Positions 9,386 to 17,826 of a stretch of DNA of 64,000 nucleotides are shown piece after piece. This stretch comes from Pseudobythopirellula maris (GTDB lineage Bacteria; Planctomycetota; Planctomycetia; Pirellulales; Lacipirellulaceae), in contig NZ_SJPQ01000001.1 of assembly GCF_007859945.1 (NCBI RefSeq), positions 1,364,001 to 1,428,000 on the forward strand, given 5' to 3'. The notes under the pieces were generated by a model. It saw nothing but the letters and a program-made list of their open reading frames with translations. It ran no database searches and had not been told where the DNA came from. Position 1 is the stretch's first letter. Every line of letters starts with the position of its first letter. The translations under genes were made by a program, and so were the position numbers.

Positions 9386-9910
9386 ATGTTCACGCTCCGA
9401 GTCCGGATCATCCTGATCCTCGCCGCGACCACCTACGGCGCCTACAAGTTTGCGTACGGGCATGAATCGGCTTACCTCGTCTTGCTGGCGGCGCCGCTGC
9501 TTCTCTGGGGGTATTTCCGATACGGCCCCATGCGTCCGGCCTTCAACGCGATGAATCGCGGAGACTTCGACACCGCGCGTCAACTGATGGAGACCGTCAA
9601 GTTTCCGAAACTCTTGAGCGCTGAATCGAAAGCCTACTACCATTGGGTAAACGCTGTACTCGCCTCGCAAGACCCCAACGCATTGGCCTACGCCGAGGAT
9701 GAAATGCGTTTGGCGCTCGGCGGCTCAATCCGTACGTCCCACGATCGATGCCTCGCCACAGCGATGCTCGCCCAGATGGTCGCCCAAGGCGACGACCCGG
9801 AAAGCGCCATGCAACTGCTCACGGATGCGGAGCAGTTCCGCCACAAAGAATCCGCGTCTGTCTATCTCCAGGAGGTGCGGGCGAGAATCGAACAGCTTTC
9901 GAAAGTTTAG
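9386..9910 (+). CDS. Small membrane-anchored TPR-like protein
   Basis: A 174-residue protein. The N-terminus contains two close hydrophobic segments (residues about 6-22 and 28-45), followed by a soluble helical part whose pattern (NRGDFDTARQLMETV, AYYHWVNAVLASQDPNALAYAEDEM, ATAMLAQMVAQGDDPESAMQLL) is that of degenerate tetratricopeptide repeats. It probably faces the cytoplasm or periplasm as a protein-interaction module. No specific family could be named. It stands alone between two repeat-bearing spacers. Confidence 0.68.
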   Translation: MFTLRVRIILILAATTYGAYKFAYGHESAYLVLLAAPLLLWGYFRYGPMRPAFNAMNRGDFDTARQLMETVKFPKLLSAESKAYYHWVNAVLASQDPNALAYAEDEMRLALGGSIRTSHDRCLATAMLAQMVAQGDDPESAMQLLTDAEQFRHKESASVYLQEVRARIEQLSKV

Positions 9911-10084
9911 AACGCGATACCGTTAGCCGTAGCGTTGTTTCTGACTTATCGACGCCGAATCACACCGCCACACACGCTATGCATCCGTGCGATTCGCACT
10001 AGAACGTCATCGACCCGCCGTTCTATCGTCGCAAGATCGACCGAACACGGGTTGCGGGGTGACGGCCGACAGCCCAACCCGCGT

Positions 10085-11467
10085 TCAAACGTCGCGGCGC
10101 GACTCGCGACGCAGCGACCACGCGTAAACCAGGCTCGCCGCCAGGCCGACCGCCGCGAAACCCGCCATCACCAAGAAGACTTGCTGGTGGCCCTCGGCGC
10201 CCGGGTTGTTGTCGAGCAGTTTGCCCATCAGCGGGCCCATGAACACGTCGGGCGTGTAGCCCACCACCGACACCAGGCCGACCGCGCTGCCGGTGTAAGC
10301 GAGCGGCACGCGGCCCTCTTGCATGATGGCGAAGTAAAGCCCGCGGAGGGCGTAGATGCCGAGGCTCACGCCGACCACTGTGGCGAGGAACGCCGTGCGG
10401 AGCGACGCCGAGAAGCCGCCCGACTCGACGCCGACGCCGGCCAGCACGAGCCCGCCGACCAGCAGCAGCAGGAAGCTGATCGCGGTCATCCGGGCGGCGC
10501 CGAAGCGGTCGGCCAAGAGCCCGGCGCCGATCGCCGCCACGGGCCGCACCCACAGCGAGATCGCCCCCACGCCGGCCGCCTTCACCTCGCCCAGGCCGAG
10601 CACGTCGCGGGCGTACAGGGAGAAGTCGTCGGTCGCTTTGTAGCCGACGTAGGCGCAAACGATGATGAGAGCCTGCAGCCAAACGCGCGGCATCCGCGCC
10701 GCTTGCCACAGCCCCCCCAGCGCGTGGGCGGCGTCCTCCGCCTCGCACTCGGCCGGGTGTTTGGGCAGGGCGAAGTAGACAAACAGCCCCGCCAGCGCCA
10801 CGAGCACGCTGAACAGCACGACGACCGCCTGCAGCGCGGCGGCCTGACGCTCGGGCGTGGCCGAGGCGGGGTCTCCGCCCAGCGCCCAACCAAAGCAGGC
10901 GACGGCCGCCGTGCCGACCAATGCGGCCAGCAGCCCGCGGCCGCCGTCGAGCAACCCAAACGCCGTCCCCTGCGACGCGGCGCCCCCCCACTCGCGCGTG
11001 GCCCGCATCAGCGCGGACCAGAACAGGGCGATCGTCGTGAAGCCCCAGTAGGCGTAGAGCATCTTGAGCGTGGCGAGCGCGGGGACGCTCCACAGCATGG
11101 CGCCGCCGAGCGACGTGGTCACGAGCGCCACGGCGAGCAGCTTCCTCGGGCTCAGCAGGTCGGCGAGCGGCCCGCCCCCCAGGTAAGCCGCCATCGCCAC
11201 GAGGCCGTAGGCGGAGAACGCCAGGCCGAGGTCGAGATTCGAGAGCCCGAACACCTCGAGCATGGTCGGCCGGAACAGCCGCGGCACAAGGAACGGCAAG
11301 ATGAAGATCGCCTCGCCGGCGTAAACGAGCGCGAAGAGGGTCAGCAGTCGCCGCTGGGAGGGAGGCTGTGGGGAGGGAGGCTGTGGGGAGGGAGGCTGTG
11401 GGGAGGGAGGCTGTGGGGAGGGAGGCTGTGGGGAGGGAGGCTCAGCGGCGGCTAAGGGTTCCGTCAT
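10085..11467 (-). CDS. MFS transporter with a Pro/Gln tandem-repeat N-terminus
   Basis: A 460-residue major facilitator with about twelve hydrophobic segments. The first transmembrane helix begins near residue 40 (LLTLFALVYAGEAIFILPFLVP), the inter-helix motif GGPLADLLSPRK lies between TM2 and TM3, and the second half repeats it as AGLLADRFGAARM. The substrate is not predictable; sugar-phosphate- or organic-anion-type carriers are similar in outline. The N-terminal cytoplasmic tail holds five exact copies of a five-residue unit Pro-Pro-Ser-Pro-Gln encoded by a 15-bp tandem repeat, an unstable-looking low-complexity stretch. A spacer with two palindromic repeats lies upstream. Confidence 0.85.
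   Translation of the reverse strand: MTEPLAAAEPPSPQPPSPQPPSPQPPSPQPPSPQPPSQRRLLTLFALVYAGEAIFILPFLVPRLFRPTMLEVFGLSNLDLGLAFSAYGLVAMAAYLGGGPLADLLSPRKLLAVALVTTSLGGAMLWSVPALATLKMLYAYWGFTTIALFWSALMRATREWGGAASQGTAFGLLDGGRGLLAALVGTAAVACFGWALGGDPASATPERQAAALQAVVVLFSVLVALAGLFVYFALPKHPAECEAEDAAHALGGLWQAARMPRVWLQALIIVCAYVGYKATDDFSLYARDVLGLGEVKAAGVGAISLWVRPVAAIGAGLLADRFGAARMTAISFLLLLVGGLVLAGVGVESGGFSASLRTAFLATVVGVSLGIYALRGLYFAIMQEGRVPLAYTGSAVGLVSVVGYTPDVFMGPLMGKLLDNNPGAEGHQQVFLVMAGFAAVGLAASLVYAWSLRRESRRDV
11364..11438. repeat. 15-bp tandem repeat inside the MFS gene, five perfect copies
   Basis: Unit GGCTGTGGGGAGGGA repeated five times without a mismatch, with a partial unit at the left. It encodes Pro/Ser/Gln repeats in the N-terminal tail of the MFS carrier. 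The unit length is a multiple of three, so copy-number change would keep the frame. Confidence 0.95.
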
Positions 11468-11677
11468 CCGCTCAGCCCGCTGTGAGTCGTTCGTTCAGTA
11501 CGCGCCGGTCCCTCGAAGGACGCCATCCTAACCCGAGCGACAGCAGAACACCCACAGCGATCGCACGAGAAGCGCGGGTTTTTGAAAACTGCGCTTCGCT
11601 GCACGCGACACGAAGCATCAGGACCGGCCGCCACGCGCAAAGAACGCAACCGACCGACAACGCCCAACGGCGGCTTC

Positions 11678-11721
11678 TTGTGGCTTCGCCACCCAGGTTC
11701 AAGAACCTGGGCTACCCACAA
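11678..11721. repeat. Palindromic element in the MFS-helicase spacer
   Basis: Outer arms TTGTGG / CCACAA enclose a tight palindrome (CCCAGGTTC-AA-GAACCTGGG around 11692-11711). It lies upstream of both the MFS gene and the neighbouring repeat. Confidence 0.6.
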
Positions 11722-11752
11722 CAAAAGCGCAAGCCCCCAAGCAACTGAAAAA

Positions 11753-11852
11753 GGGGTGGCGGGGGCGCACCGCGAAGCGGAATCCCCCGAGCCCCACAGA
11801 CCCGGCCCGGCACGCTCGGGGGCTTCCCTGGCGGGAGCGCCCCCGCCACCCC
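11753..11852. repeat. Dispersed palindromic repeat, copy B, with perfect 16-bp ends
   Basis: The outer ends are a perfect 16-bp inverted repeat (GGGGTGGCGGGGGCGC at 11753-11768 and its complement at 11837-11852). A second, inner pair (11780-11792 and 11814-11826) matches at 12 of 13 positions, so the whole element can fold into one long hairpin. It is homologous to 9205-9301. The spacer 11468-11947 holds nothing else I can support. Confidence 0.85.
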
Positions 11853-11947
11853 GCGGTAACGCCACCAACGGGGCGCCATGCCCCACGCTGCGTGGGCATG
11901 CGAACGACCTGCCAGGCCTGCTTCTCCACACAGCCACGCATCCCCCG

Positions 11948-14059
11948 CTACCGCCGCCGCGCCGTTTTCTTCCCGCTGTTCGGCGTGTTCGCCGCCCGGC
12001 CCGCTTTGATCGCTGCGTAGCGTGGGTTGTCGGCTTGGCCGGTCATCTCGTACAGGAAGCGGCTCGGCACGGTGTCGCGGGGCTTGCCCCACTTGCGTCG
12101 GGTGAGGGCGAGCGACATCGTGAGGCGGTCGCGCGCGCGGGTCACGCCGACGTACGCCAGGCGGCGCTCCTCGGCGATCGCGTTCTCGCCGTCGGCGAGT
12201 GATCGCTTGTGCGGCAGGATGCCCTCCTCCATGCCGACCAGGTAGACGTGCGGGAACTCGAGGCCCTTGGCCGCGTGCAGCGTCATCAGGGCGATCGCCC
12301 CGCGGCCGAGCTGCGACTCCTTGTCGTCCGTGTCGTGGCGGTCGCCGGTGGCGACCTCGTCGAGGAAATCTTGCAGCGACGCCTTGGCGCCCTTCTTGTC
12401 TTGGTACGCCGCGGCGGCGTTGACGATTTCTTCGAGCGCGACCTCGCGGGCCTCGCGCTCCTTCGGGTCGGGGTAGAGACGCAGCAGCTCGTCGTGGTAA
12501 CGCGACTCGCCCACGACACGCCGCACGAGGGCGCCGACCGGCTCGCCGAGGTTCGCCAGGTGGCGCCAGCTCTCCACGGCGGTGGTCAGTTTCTCGACCC
12601 CCTGGCGGGCGGCGGCGCTCATGTTGGGGATCGACGGCGCGTCGCCCAGCACACGCCACAGCGGCTTGCCCTGGGAGACGGCGTGTTCGACGAGCGCCTT
12701 GCGGGCGCCGTCGCCGATGCCGCGGGGCGGGGTGTTCATGATCCGCAAGAGCGCCGGCTCGTCGTCTGGGTTGCAGACGAGCTTTAAGTAGGCGAGCAGG
12801 TCGCGGACCTCGCGGCGGTCGTAGAAGCTCATGCCGCCGATCAGCACGTACGGCAGCTTGGCCGCGCGCAGCTCTTGCTCGAAGGCGCGTGGCTGCTCGT
12901 TGGTGCGGAACAGAATCGCGAAGTCGTTCGGCCAGAGCCGTGGGCGCTCGTTGTCCTGGCCCTCGGGCGGCCCGCCGACGAACCAGCCGGCTTGCTGCAG
13001 GCGGAAGCGGATGTCGGAGACGACCTTCTTCGACTCCTCGGTCTCGTCGTTGCACTGCATGATGCGCGGCGTGTCGTCGCCCTCACGCTGCGGGCGCAGC
13101 ACCTTGTCGTGCCGCACGCTGTTGAAGGCGATCAGCGTGTTGGCGTAGTTGATGATCGGCGCGCGGCTGCGGTAGTTGTCCTCGAGCCGCACGACCTTGG
13201 CGCCGGGCCAGTCGCGGTGGAAGCCGAGGATGTGCGTGACCTCGGCTCCGCGCCAGGCGTAGATCGACTGGTCGTCGTCGCCCACGACGCAGAGGTTGCG
13301 GTGGCCGATCGCCAGGGCGCGGACGATCTCGTACTGGCTGTGGTTGGTGTCTTGGTACTCGTCGACCAGCACGTGGTCGAAGCGGCCCGCCTCCTCGCGG
13401 CGGATCGTGGGGTGCTCCTTGAACAGCGTTTCGGTGAGCAGCAGCAGGTCGTCGAAGTCGACGACGCCCGCCTTCTTCAGGTTGTTCTGGTAGCGGCGGT
13501 AGGCGACGGCGGCCAGGTGCTGCTGGTCGCTCTCGGCGATCGACGCCGCCTCGCTCGGCAAGACCGAGCCCATCTTCCAGCGGCTGATCTGCGCGAGCAG
13601 GTCGGAGGGGCCGAGCGCCTCGCCGGGGGCCTTGATCTCGCGCAGCGCGCTGCGGGCCTCGCTCTCCTGGTCGCCGCGGTCGGCGATCGTGAACCGCTCG
13701 GGGTAGCCGAGCTGGGCGATGTGCCGCCGCAGCACGCGGACGCAGAGCGAGTGGAAGGTCGAGATCTCGGGACGGGGGGCGTCCTTGGGCAGGCGCTTTT
13801 GGCGCCCCCCCCTGCCCCCCTTGGCGAATTTCTTGCCCTTGATGAGCAGCTCGGCGGCCCGCTCCTGCATCTCGCCCGACGCCTTGCGGGTGAACGTGAC
13901 GGCGAGGATGCGGTCTGGGCGCACGCCGCTCTTGATCAGCTCGGCGATGCGGACCGTGACGACACGCGTTTTGCCGGTGCCGGCGCCGGCCAGCACCAGC
14001 AGCGGCCCGCTGAGGGTGCGGACGGCGTCGAGTTGTGCGGGATTGAGGCCGTGGGCCAT
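11948..14059 (-). CDS. UvrD/PcrA-family superfamily I DNA helicase
   Basis: A 703-residue ATP-dependent 3'-5' DNA helicase of the Rep/UvrD/PcrA group, acting in repair and in clearing replication blocks. Motifs appear in the expected order: Q-motif LNPAQLDAV, Walker A AGAGTGKTR, Walker B DEYQDTNHSQ, motif III GDDDQSIYAWRGA, motif IV LEDNYRS, motif V TLHAAKGLEFPHVYLVGMEEG and motif VI YVGVTRARDRL. The ATG at 14059 places the Q-motif at residue 4, as is usual; the frame stays open a further 105 bases but without conserved sequence. The C-terminus is Arg/Lys-rich. A short basic insert (KGGRGGRQKR) sits in domain 1B. Confidence 0.92.
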   Translation of the reverse strand: MAHGLNPAQLDAVRTLSGPLLVLAGAGTGKTRVVTVRIAELIKSGVRPDRILAVTFTRKASGEMQERAAELLIKGKKFAKGGRGGRQKRLPKDAPRPEISTFHSLCVRVLRRHIAQLGYPERFTIADRGDQESEARSALREIKAPGEALGPSDLLAQISRWKMGSVLPSEAASIAESDQQHLAAVAYRRYQNNLKKAGVVDFDDLLLLTETLFKEHPTIRREEAGRFDHVLVDEYQDTNHSQYEIVRALAIGHRNLCVVGDDDQSIYAWRGAEVTHILGFHRDWPGAKVVRLEDNYRSRAPIINYANTLIAFNSVRHDKVLRPQREGDDTPRIMQCNDETEESKKVVSDIRFRLQQAGWFVGGPPEGQDNERPRLWPNDFAILFRTNEQPRAFEQELRAAKLPYVLIGGMSFYDRREVRDLLAYLKLVCNPDDEPALLRIMNTPPRGIGDGARKALVEHAVSQGKPLWRVLGDAPSIPNMSAAARQGVEKLTTAVESWRHLANLGEPVGALVRRVVGESRYHDELLRLYPDPKEREAREVALEEIVNAAAAYQDKKGAKASLQDFLDEVATGDRHDTDDKESQLGRGAIALMTLHAAKGLEFPHVYLVGMEEGILPHKRSLADGENAIAEERRLAYVGVTRARDRLTMSLALTRRKWGKPRDTVPSRFLYEMTGQADNPRYAAIKAGRAANTPNSGKKTARRR

Positions 14060-14497
14060 GGCGGCGTGGTTGCGGAGGGAAGGCGGGATCAGCGGGGAGC
14101 GACGGGCGGGAACCTCGGACGGCGCGGACTCTCTATAGCCGCACAGGCTTCGATGGCCAAGCAAGGTTCGTTGGCCACGGAAAAGCGTGAAAGAGCACTA
14201 GAGCGGGCGGTCGGCAATCATCGCAGCCGCCGCTCGTTCGTGAGATCTGTGTCATCCGTGGTGTTATAAGCTGAGGTTCCCTATTCCGCGGGGACGGGAA
14301 TCCGCGGGGATGGGCGAAATCGACGGGCCCGGCTGGGATTCTGGGATCGGCGGCTGGCCGTTATACTGCGTCGTCTGCCCCGGCCCTGCTGCTCACAGCC
14401 CGGCCGGGCGGACCCTTGATCGTATCCCTCAGGCGTGGCGCTCCAAGCCCCGCTTCACGTTAGGCACGGTAACTTCAGAGCGACGGAAACACGAGCG
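14060..14497. other. Spacer between divergent helicase and YfgM-like genes
   Basis: No gene. A fragment resembling the spacer words seen elsewhere (TGTGTCATCCGTGGTGTTAT near 14249) is present, then a candidate promoter at 14339-14367 facing the plus-strand gene. Confidence 0.5.
14339..14367 (+). promoter_or_regulatory. Candidate sigma-70 promoter for the YfgM-like gene
   Basis: TTCTGG, 17-base spacer, TATACT. The -10 box is good and the -35 weak. It lies 130 bases before the start codon. Confidence 0.4.
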
Positions 14498-15376
14498 ATG
14501 GATTCAGAACACCGGCACGAACTGAACGAGAACGTTCTCGCCAAGGGCATCTCCAGGGTGTGGGAGAACTACGGCCAGCACGCCACGGTGGGCATCATCG
14601 CCTGCGTCGCGGTGGTGGCGGGCCTGGTGAGCATGAACGTGTACAAGCAGTCGGACAAGGCGATCCGCTCGGCCGCCTGGAGCGGTTACCAGATCGCGAT
14701 GGAAGACGCGCGGCCGAACCTCGCCGTGCTCAGCCAGACGGCCGAAGAGTACCCGGGCGAGCCGGTCGCCGATTGGTCCAGCATCACCTGGGCCGACGGG
14801 AAGCTCTGGACCGCCTCGACGACTTGGCTCCGCAACCGCGCCAGCGCCGAAGAGGCGCTCGCCACGGCCGAGGAGACGTACGAGCGTCTCACCGGATCGG
14901 GTGACGACGTGGTGGCCAACCGGGCGCTGCTGGGCTTGGCCCGCGTGAACGAGCTGCGCGGCGACCTCGACCAGGCGAGCGATTACTACGGCAAGGTCCG
15001 CGGCGCGTTTGCCGACATGGCCGCCGAGCGCGCCGAGCAACTCGCCAAGCCGTCGGTCCAGTCGAGCTACGCGTGGCTGTCGGGCGTGGAGACCCCCGGC
15101 GCCGCGATCGACGAGCTCGGCCCCGGCACGACCGACGCCAAGCCGGACGACCTGGCGATGCCCGAGGAAACGATCGACCCCGACGCGGCCCTGCAAGGCA
15201 TTTACGACTCGTACGACGAGGAGCGTTCGGCCGCCCCCGCCGGCGAGACCGAGCAAGAGACGGCCGCCGAAGAGGCCGCTGGTGAGAGCGAAGCCACGGA
15301 GCCCGCCGCAGAGGAAGAGGCCGCCAGCGAGGCGACCGAAGAGAGCGACGCCCCCGCGGCTGAGCTGCCGTTCTGA
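14498..15376 (+). CDS. YfgM/TPR-type single-pass membrane protein
   Basis: A 292-residue protein: a short cytoplasmic N-terminus, one transmembrane segment (TVGIIACVAVVAGLVSMNVY, residues about 30-50), then a helical soluble domain with TPR-like pairs (ALLGLARVNELRGDLDQASDYYGKV). The layout matches YfgM/Tetratricopeptide_2-type proteins, which in E. coli assist the Sec translocon and BamB-type partners; that role here is inference. The last 70 residues are almost entirely Glu, Ala, Thr and Ser. An ATG in frame 63 bases upstream would add basic residues without conservation, so I prefer 14498. RluA follows after a repeat-type spacer. Confidence 0.72.
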   Translation: MDSEHRHELNENVLAKGISRVWENYGQHATVGIIACVAVVAGLVSMNVYKQSDKAIRSAAWSGYQIAMEDARPNLAVLSQTAEEYPGEPVADWSSITWADGKLWTASTTWLRNRASAEEALATAEETYERLTGSGDDVVANRALLGLARVNELRGDLDQASDYYGKVRGAFADMAAERAEQLAKPSVQSSYAWLSGVETPGAAIDELGPGTTDAKPDDLAMPEETIDPDAALQGIYDSYDEERSAAPAGETEQETAAEEAAGESEATEPAAEEEAASEATEESDAPAAELPF

Positions 15377-15383
15377 TTTTTGG

Positions 15384-15469
15384 CTGTTAGCCATTGGCGG
15401 TTAGCGATTAGCTAGGGAACGGCTTCGCCGTCTTTGGCTGTGCCCCTACCGCTAACGACTAAGAGCCCG
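15384..15469. repeat. Repeat-type spacer (GCTGTTAGCC word family)
   Basis: The short words GGCTGTTAGCC and GGCGGTTAGCGATTAGC occur on the left and CCGCTAACGACTAAG on the right, around a small hairpin ACGGC-TTC-GCCGT. It ends at the start codon of the RluA gene. The same word family flanks the spacer at 22149-22357. Confidence 0.5.
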
Positions 15470-16519
15470 ATGAGCGACACGCCCCCTGCCGACCCCGATC
15501 CGGCGCTGACCATTCCCGCCGAAGCGGACAACGGCGAGCCGACTTTCCCCGCCCGCCTGATCGTCGATGAGGTGGAACAAGGCGCGCGGCTCGACGCGTT
15601 TCTCGCCAAGCGATTGAACGCGTTCAGCCGGTCGGTGCTCAAGCGGGCGATCGACGGCGCGGCCGTCACGGTCGATGGCCGGCGACGCAAGGCGTCGTTC
15701 CGGCTCGAGGTGGGGATGGCGGTCGTCGTCGAGCGGCTCGAGCCGCCGCCCCCCGGCCCCAAGCCCGAGGCGATCGACCTCGATTTCGTCTACGAAGACG
15801 ATGACCTAGTGGCCGTCAACAAGCCGCCCGGCATGGTCGTCCACCCCGCCAAGGGGCACTGGGAGGGTACGCTCGCCAGCGCCCTGGCCCACCACTTCGG
15901 CGCCGGCGGGCTCAGCTCCACGGGCGGGGCCACGCGGCCCGGCATCGTCCACCGGCTCGACCGCGACACGAGCGGCGTGATCGCCATCGCCAAGCACGAC
16001 CGGGCGCACGAACGGCTCGCGAAGCAGTGGGCCGACCGCACCGTGGAGAAGGAGTACTTGGCCGTGGTGCAGGGCGTGCCGACGCGTGACGCCGACGTGA
16101 TCGACGCCGCGATCGGCCCCCACCCCAAGCAGCGCGAGCGGATGGCGATCCGCTCCGACACGCCCGACTGCCGCGAGGCGGTCACGCGCTACGAGGTCGT
16201 CGAGCGGTTCGAGCGGCACGCCGTGCTGCGCGTGATGCCCAAGACCGGGCGGACGCACCAGATCCGCGTTCACCTGCGGCACCTGGGCTTTCCCGTGGTG
16301 TGCGACCGGCTTTACGGGCACCAGGCCGACGTGAACGCCGCCGCGCTGCGCGGCGAGGCGACCTCGTCGGAGCCGCCGCTGCTGCGGCGCCAGGCGCTGC
16401 ACGCGAGCCGCTTGCGGCTCGACCAGCCGACGAGCGGCGAGCGGCTCACGCTCGAGGCGCCGCTGGCGGCCGACATCGAGGCGGTGCTCGCCGTGCTTCG
16501 CGCCGAGCGCGCCTCTTAG
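15470..16519 (+). CDS. RluA-family (RluD-like) 23S rRNA pseudouridine synthase
   Basis: A 349-residue pseudouridine synthase. An N-terminal S4 RNA-binding domain (RLDAFLAKRLNAFSRSVLKR, about residues 40-100) is followed by the catalytic domain with the invariant motif HRLDRDTSG holding the nucleophilic Asp, then GRTHQIRVHLRHLGFPVV. The S4-plus-catalytic layout and length are those of RluD/RluC, which modify 23S rRNA helix 69 or other sites; the exact target cannot be set. A TTG 12 codons upstream is possible but is inside the repeat-type spacer, so the ATG is preferred. An additional short insert lies near residue 290 (EATSSEPPLLRR). Confidence 0.9.
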   Translation: MSDTPPADPDPALTIPAEADNGEPTFPARLIVDEVEQGARLDAFLAKRLNAFSRSVLKRAIDGAAVTVDGRRRKASFRLEVGMAVVVERLEPPPPGPKPEAIDLDFVYEDDDLVAVNKPPGMVVHPAKGHWEGTLASALAHHFGAGGLSSTGGATRPGIVHRLDRDTSGVIAIAKHDRAHERLAKQWADRTVEKEYLAVVQGVPTRDADVIDAAIGPHPKQRERMAIRSDTPDCREAVTRYEVVERFERHAVLRVMPKTGRTHQIRVHLRHLGFPVVCDRLYGHQADVNAAALRGEATSSEPPLLRRQALHASRLRLDQPTSGERLTLEAPLAADIEAVLAVLRAERAS

Positions 16520-16679
16520 CGGCGCCTCACGCGCGTGAATTTCTCTGCGGACCAAGAAGCCGACGGCTCTCGCCGTCGGGTAGGCGCAACTTTACGCGCT
16601 TCTCGCGATTGAAGGCTCCCGTTGTGATTGGGAGGCGTTATGCTCTCGGACGTTCTCATCCCCCCAATCGGAGGCCCTT

Positions 16680-17111
16680 ATGGGTATGATCCAAGAGTTC
16701 AAAGAATTCGCGATGCGCGGCAACGTGGTCGACATGGCGGTCGGCGTGGTGATCGGCGGCGCGTTTGGCAAGATCGTCACCTCGCTGGTGGGCGACATCA
16801 TCATGCCGGCCGTTGGCGCCGTGACCGGCGGCCTCGACTTCTCCGAGTGGAAGGTTCAGATCGCCGAGGGAACGCCCGCCGTCGACGGCGCCGAGGCGGT
16901 TGAGCCGGTCATGCTGAGCGTCGGCAACTTCCTGAACGCGGCGATCGACTTCGTGATCATCGCCTTCGCCATCTTCATGGCGATCAAGCTCATGAACCGC
17001 CTGCAAGAGGCGGCCCTCGGCAAGGACGAGCCGGCCGAAGAAGGCCCCCCCGAGCCGCCCGAAGACATCAAGCTGCTGCGCGAGATCCGCGACTCGCTCA
17101 ACAAGGGCTGA
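16680..17111 (+). CDS. mscL: Large-conductance mechanosensitive channel MscL
   Basis: A 143-residue channel subunit. The N-terminal amphipathic helix and TM1 read FKEFAMRGNVVDMAVGVVIGGAFGKIVTSLV, the hallmark of MscL. TM2 is FLNAAIDFVIIAFAIFMAIKLMNRL, followed by a charged cytoplasmic helix ending LLREIRDSL. It forms a homopentamer that opens under membrane tension and releases osmolytes on hypo-osmotic shock. GGAGG lies 6 bases upstream of the ATG. The periplasmic loop (EGTPAVDGAEAVEPVMLS) has the usual length for the family. It converges on purN across a hairpin. Confidence 0.96.
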   Translation: MGMIQEFKEFAMRGNVVDMAVGVVIGGAFGKIVTSLVGDIIMPAVGAVTGGLDFSEWKVQIAEGTPAVDGAEAVEPVMLSVGNFLNAAIDFVIIAFAIFMAIKLMNRLQEAALGKDEPAEEGPPEPPEDIKLLREIRDSLNKG

Positions 17112-17116
17112 ACACC

Positions 17117-17168
17117 AACAGCGCGGGTAATGCGGATGCGTTGTGCGTCTGCGTTATCCGTGCTGTTT
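17117..17168. terminator. Imperfect hairpin between convergent mscL and purN
   Basis: Arms 17117-17136 and 17148-17168 (AACAGCGCGGGTAATGCGGA against TCTGCGTTATCCGTGCTGTT) pair with a few mismatches; on the plus strand the second arm runs into TTTCTTTC. It may act as a two-way terminator. The right arm contains the stop codon and last residues of purN. Confidence 0.5.
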
Positions 17169-17786
17169 CTTTCTGCCTTTGCCGATGCGCACGCGGCCGT
17201 CTTCGAGCTGCACGCGGCCGGCGGCGAACAGCTTGAGCACGTGGGGGTAGGCCTCTTTCTCGAGCTCGAAGACCCGGGCCGCCAGGGTCGCCGGCGTGTC
17301 GTCGTCGAACACCGGGGTCGGCTGCTGCCAGATGATCGGGCCGTGGTCGTACTCGTTGTCGACGAAGTGGACCGTGACGCCCGACACCCGCACGCCGCGC
17401 TCGATCGCCGCGGTGTGGACGTGATCGCCGTGCATCCCTTGCCCGCAGAAGGCGGGGATCAGCGACGGGTGGATGTTCACCACGCGGCCCATGAAATCGT
17501 CCGGCACGGGGGCGAGCTTCAGGAAGCCGGCCATCACGACGAGTTCGACCCCCGCCTCGCGGCAGGCGTCGAACACCGCCTCGCCGTAGGCGTCGTGCGA
17601 GTCGTAATCCTTGCGGGCGAACACGACCGACGGCACGCCGGCCGCCTCGGCGTGGGCCAAGCCGCCCGCCTTCGCGCTGCTGGAAACGACCAGCCGCACG
17701 TCGACCTTCAACTCTTCCTTGGCGGCGAGGTCGAGGATGTTCTTCAGCGTCCGGCCACCGCCGGAGATGAGCACGGCGATTTTCAC
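17154..17786 (-). CDS. purN: Phosphoribosylglycinamide formyltransferase
   Basis: PurN transfers a formyl group from 10-formyl-THF to GAR in purine synthesis. The 210-residue protein has the phosphate-binding start IAVLISGGGRTLKNIL, the folate/catalytic stretch VVNIHPSLIPAFCGQGMHG (His of the catalytic triad) and VTVHFVDNEYDHGPII with the catalytic Asp. All three catalytic residues (Asn, His, Asp) appear present. The C-terminal residues KKQHG and the stop codon fall inside a fold-back repeat arm shared with the mscL side. Upstream lies another repeat-bearing spacer and the GNAT gene on the same strand. Confidence 0.94.
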   Translation of the reverse strand: MKIAVLISGGGRTLKNILDLAAKEELKVDVRLVVSSSAKAGGLAHAEAAGVPSVVFARKDYDSHDAYGEAVFDACREAGVELVVMAGFLKLAPVPDDFMGRVVNIHPSLIPAFCGQGMHGDHVHTAAIERGVRVSGVTVHFVDNEYDHGPIIWQQPTPVFDDDTPATLAARVFELEKEAYPHVLKLFAAGRVQLEDGRVRIGKGRKKQHG

Positions 17787-17826
17787 TGCGAAACCGGGTG
17801 TGAAAGGAATGCTTCATGTGAGTTGA

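Noticed and set aside
10043-10087. Hairpin (GAACACGGGTTG / CAACCCGCGTTC) at the end of the MFS gene as a terminator
   Set aside because: Stem matches 11 of 12 but no T-run follows on either strand; left unassigned.
11364-11438. CRISPR-like array
   Set aside because: The 15-bp units are contiguous, without spacers, and lie within a coding frame.
11582-12202. Open frame running through the palindromic element into the helicase gene
   Set aside because: It consists of repeat sequence and antisense helicase; no coherent product.
16558-16579. Hairpin CCGACGGC-TCTC-GCCGTCGG after the RluA gene as a terminator
   Set aside because: Good stem but no U-tract; it may be a minor RNA structure.
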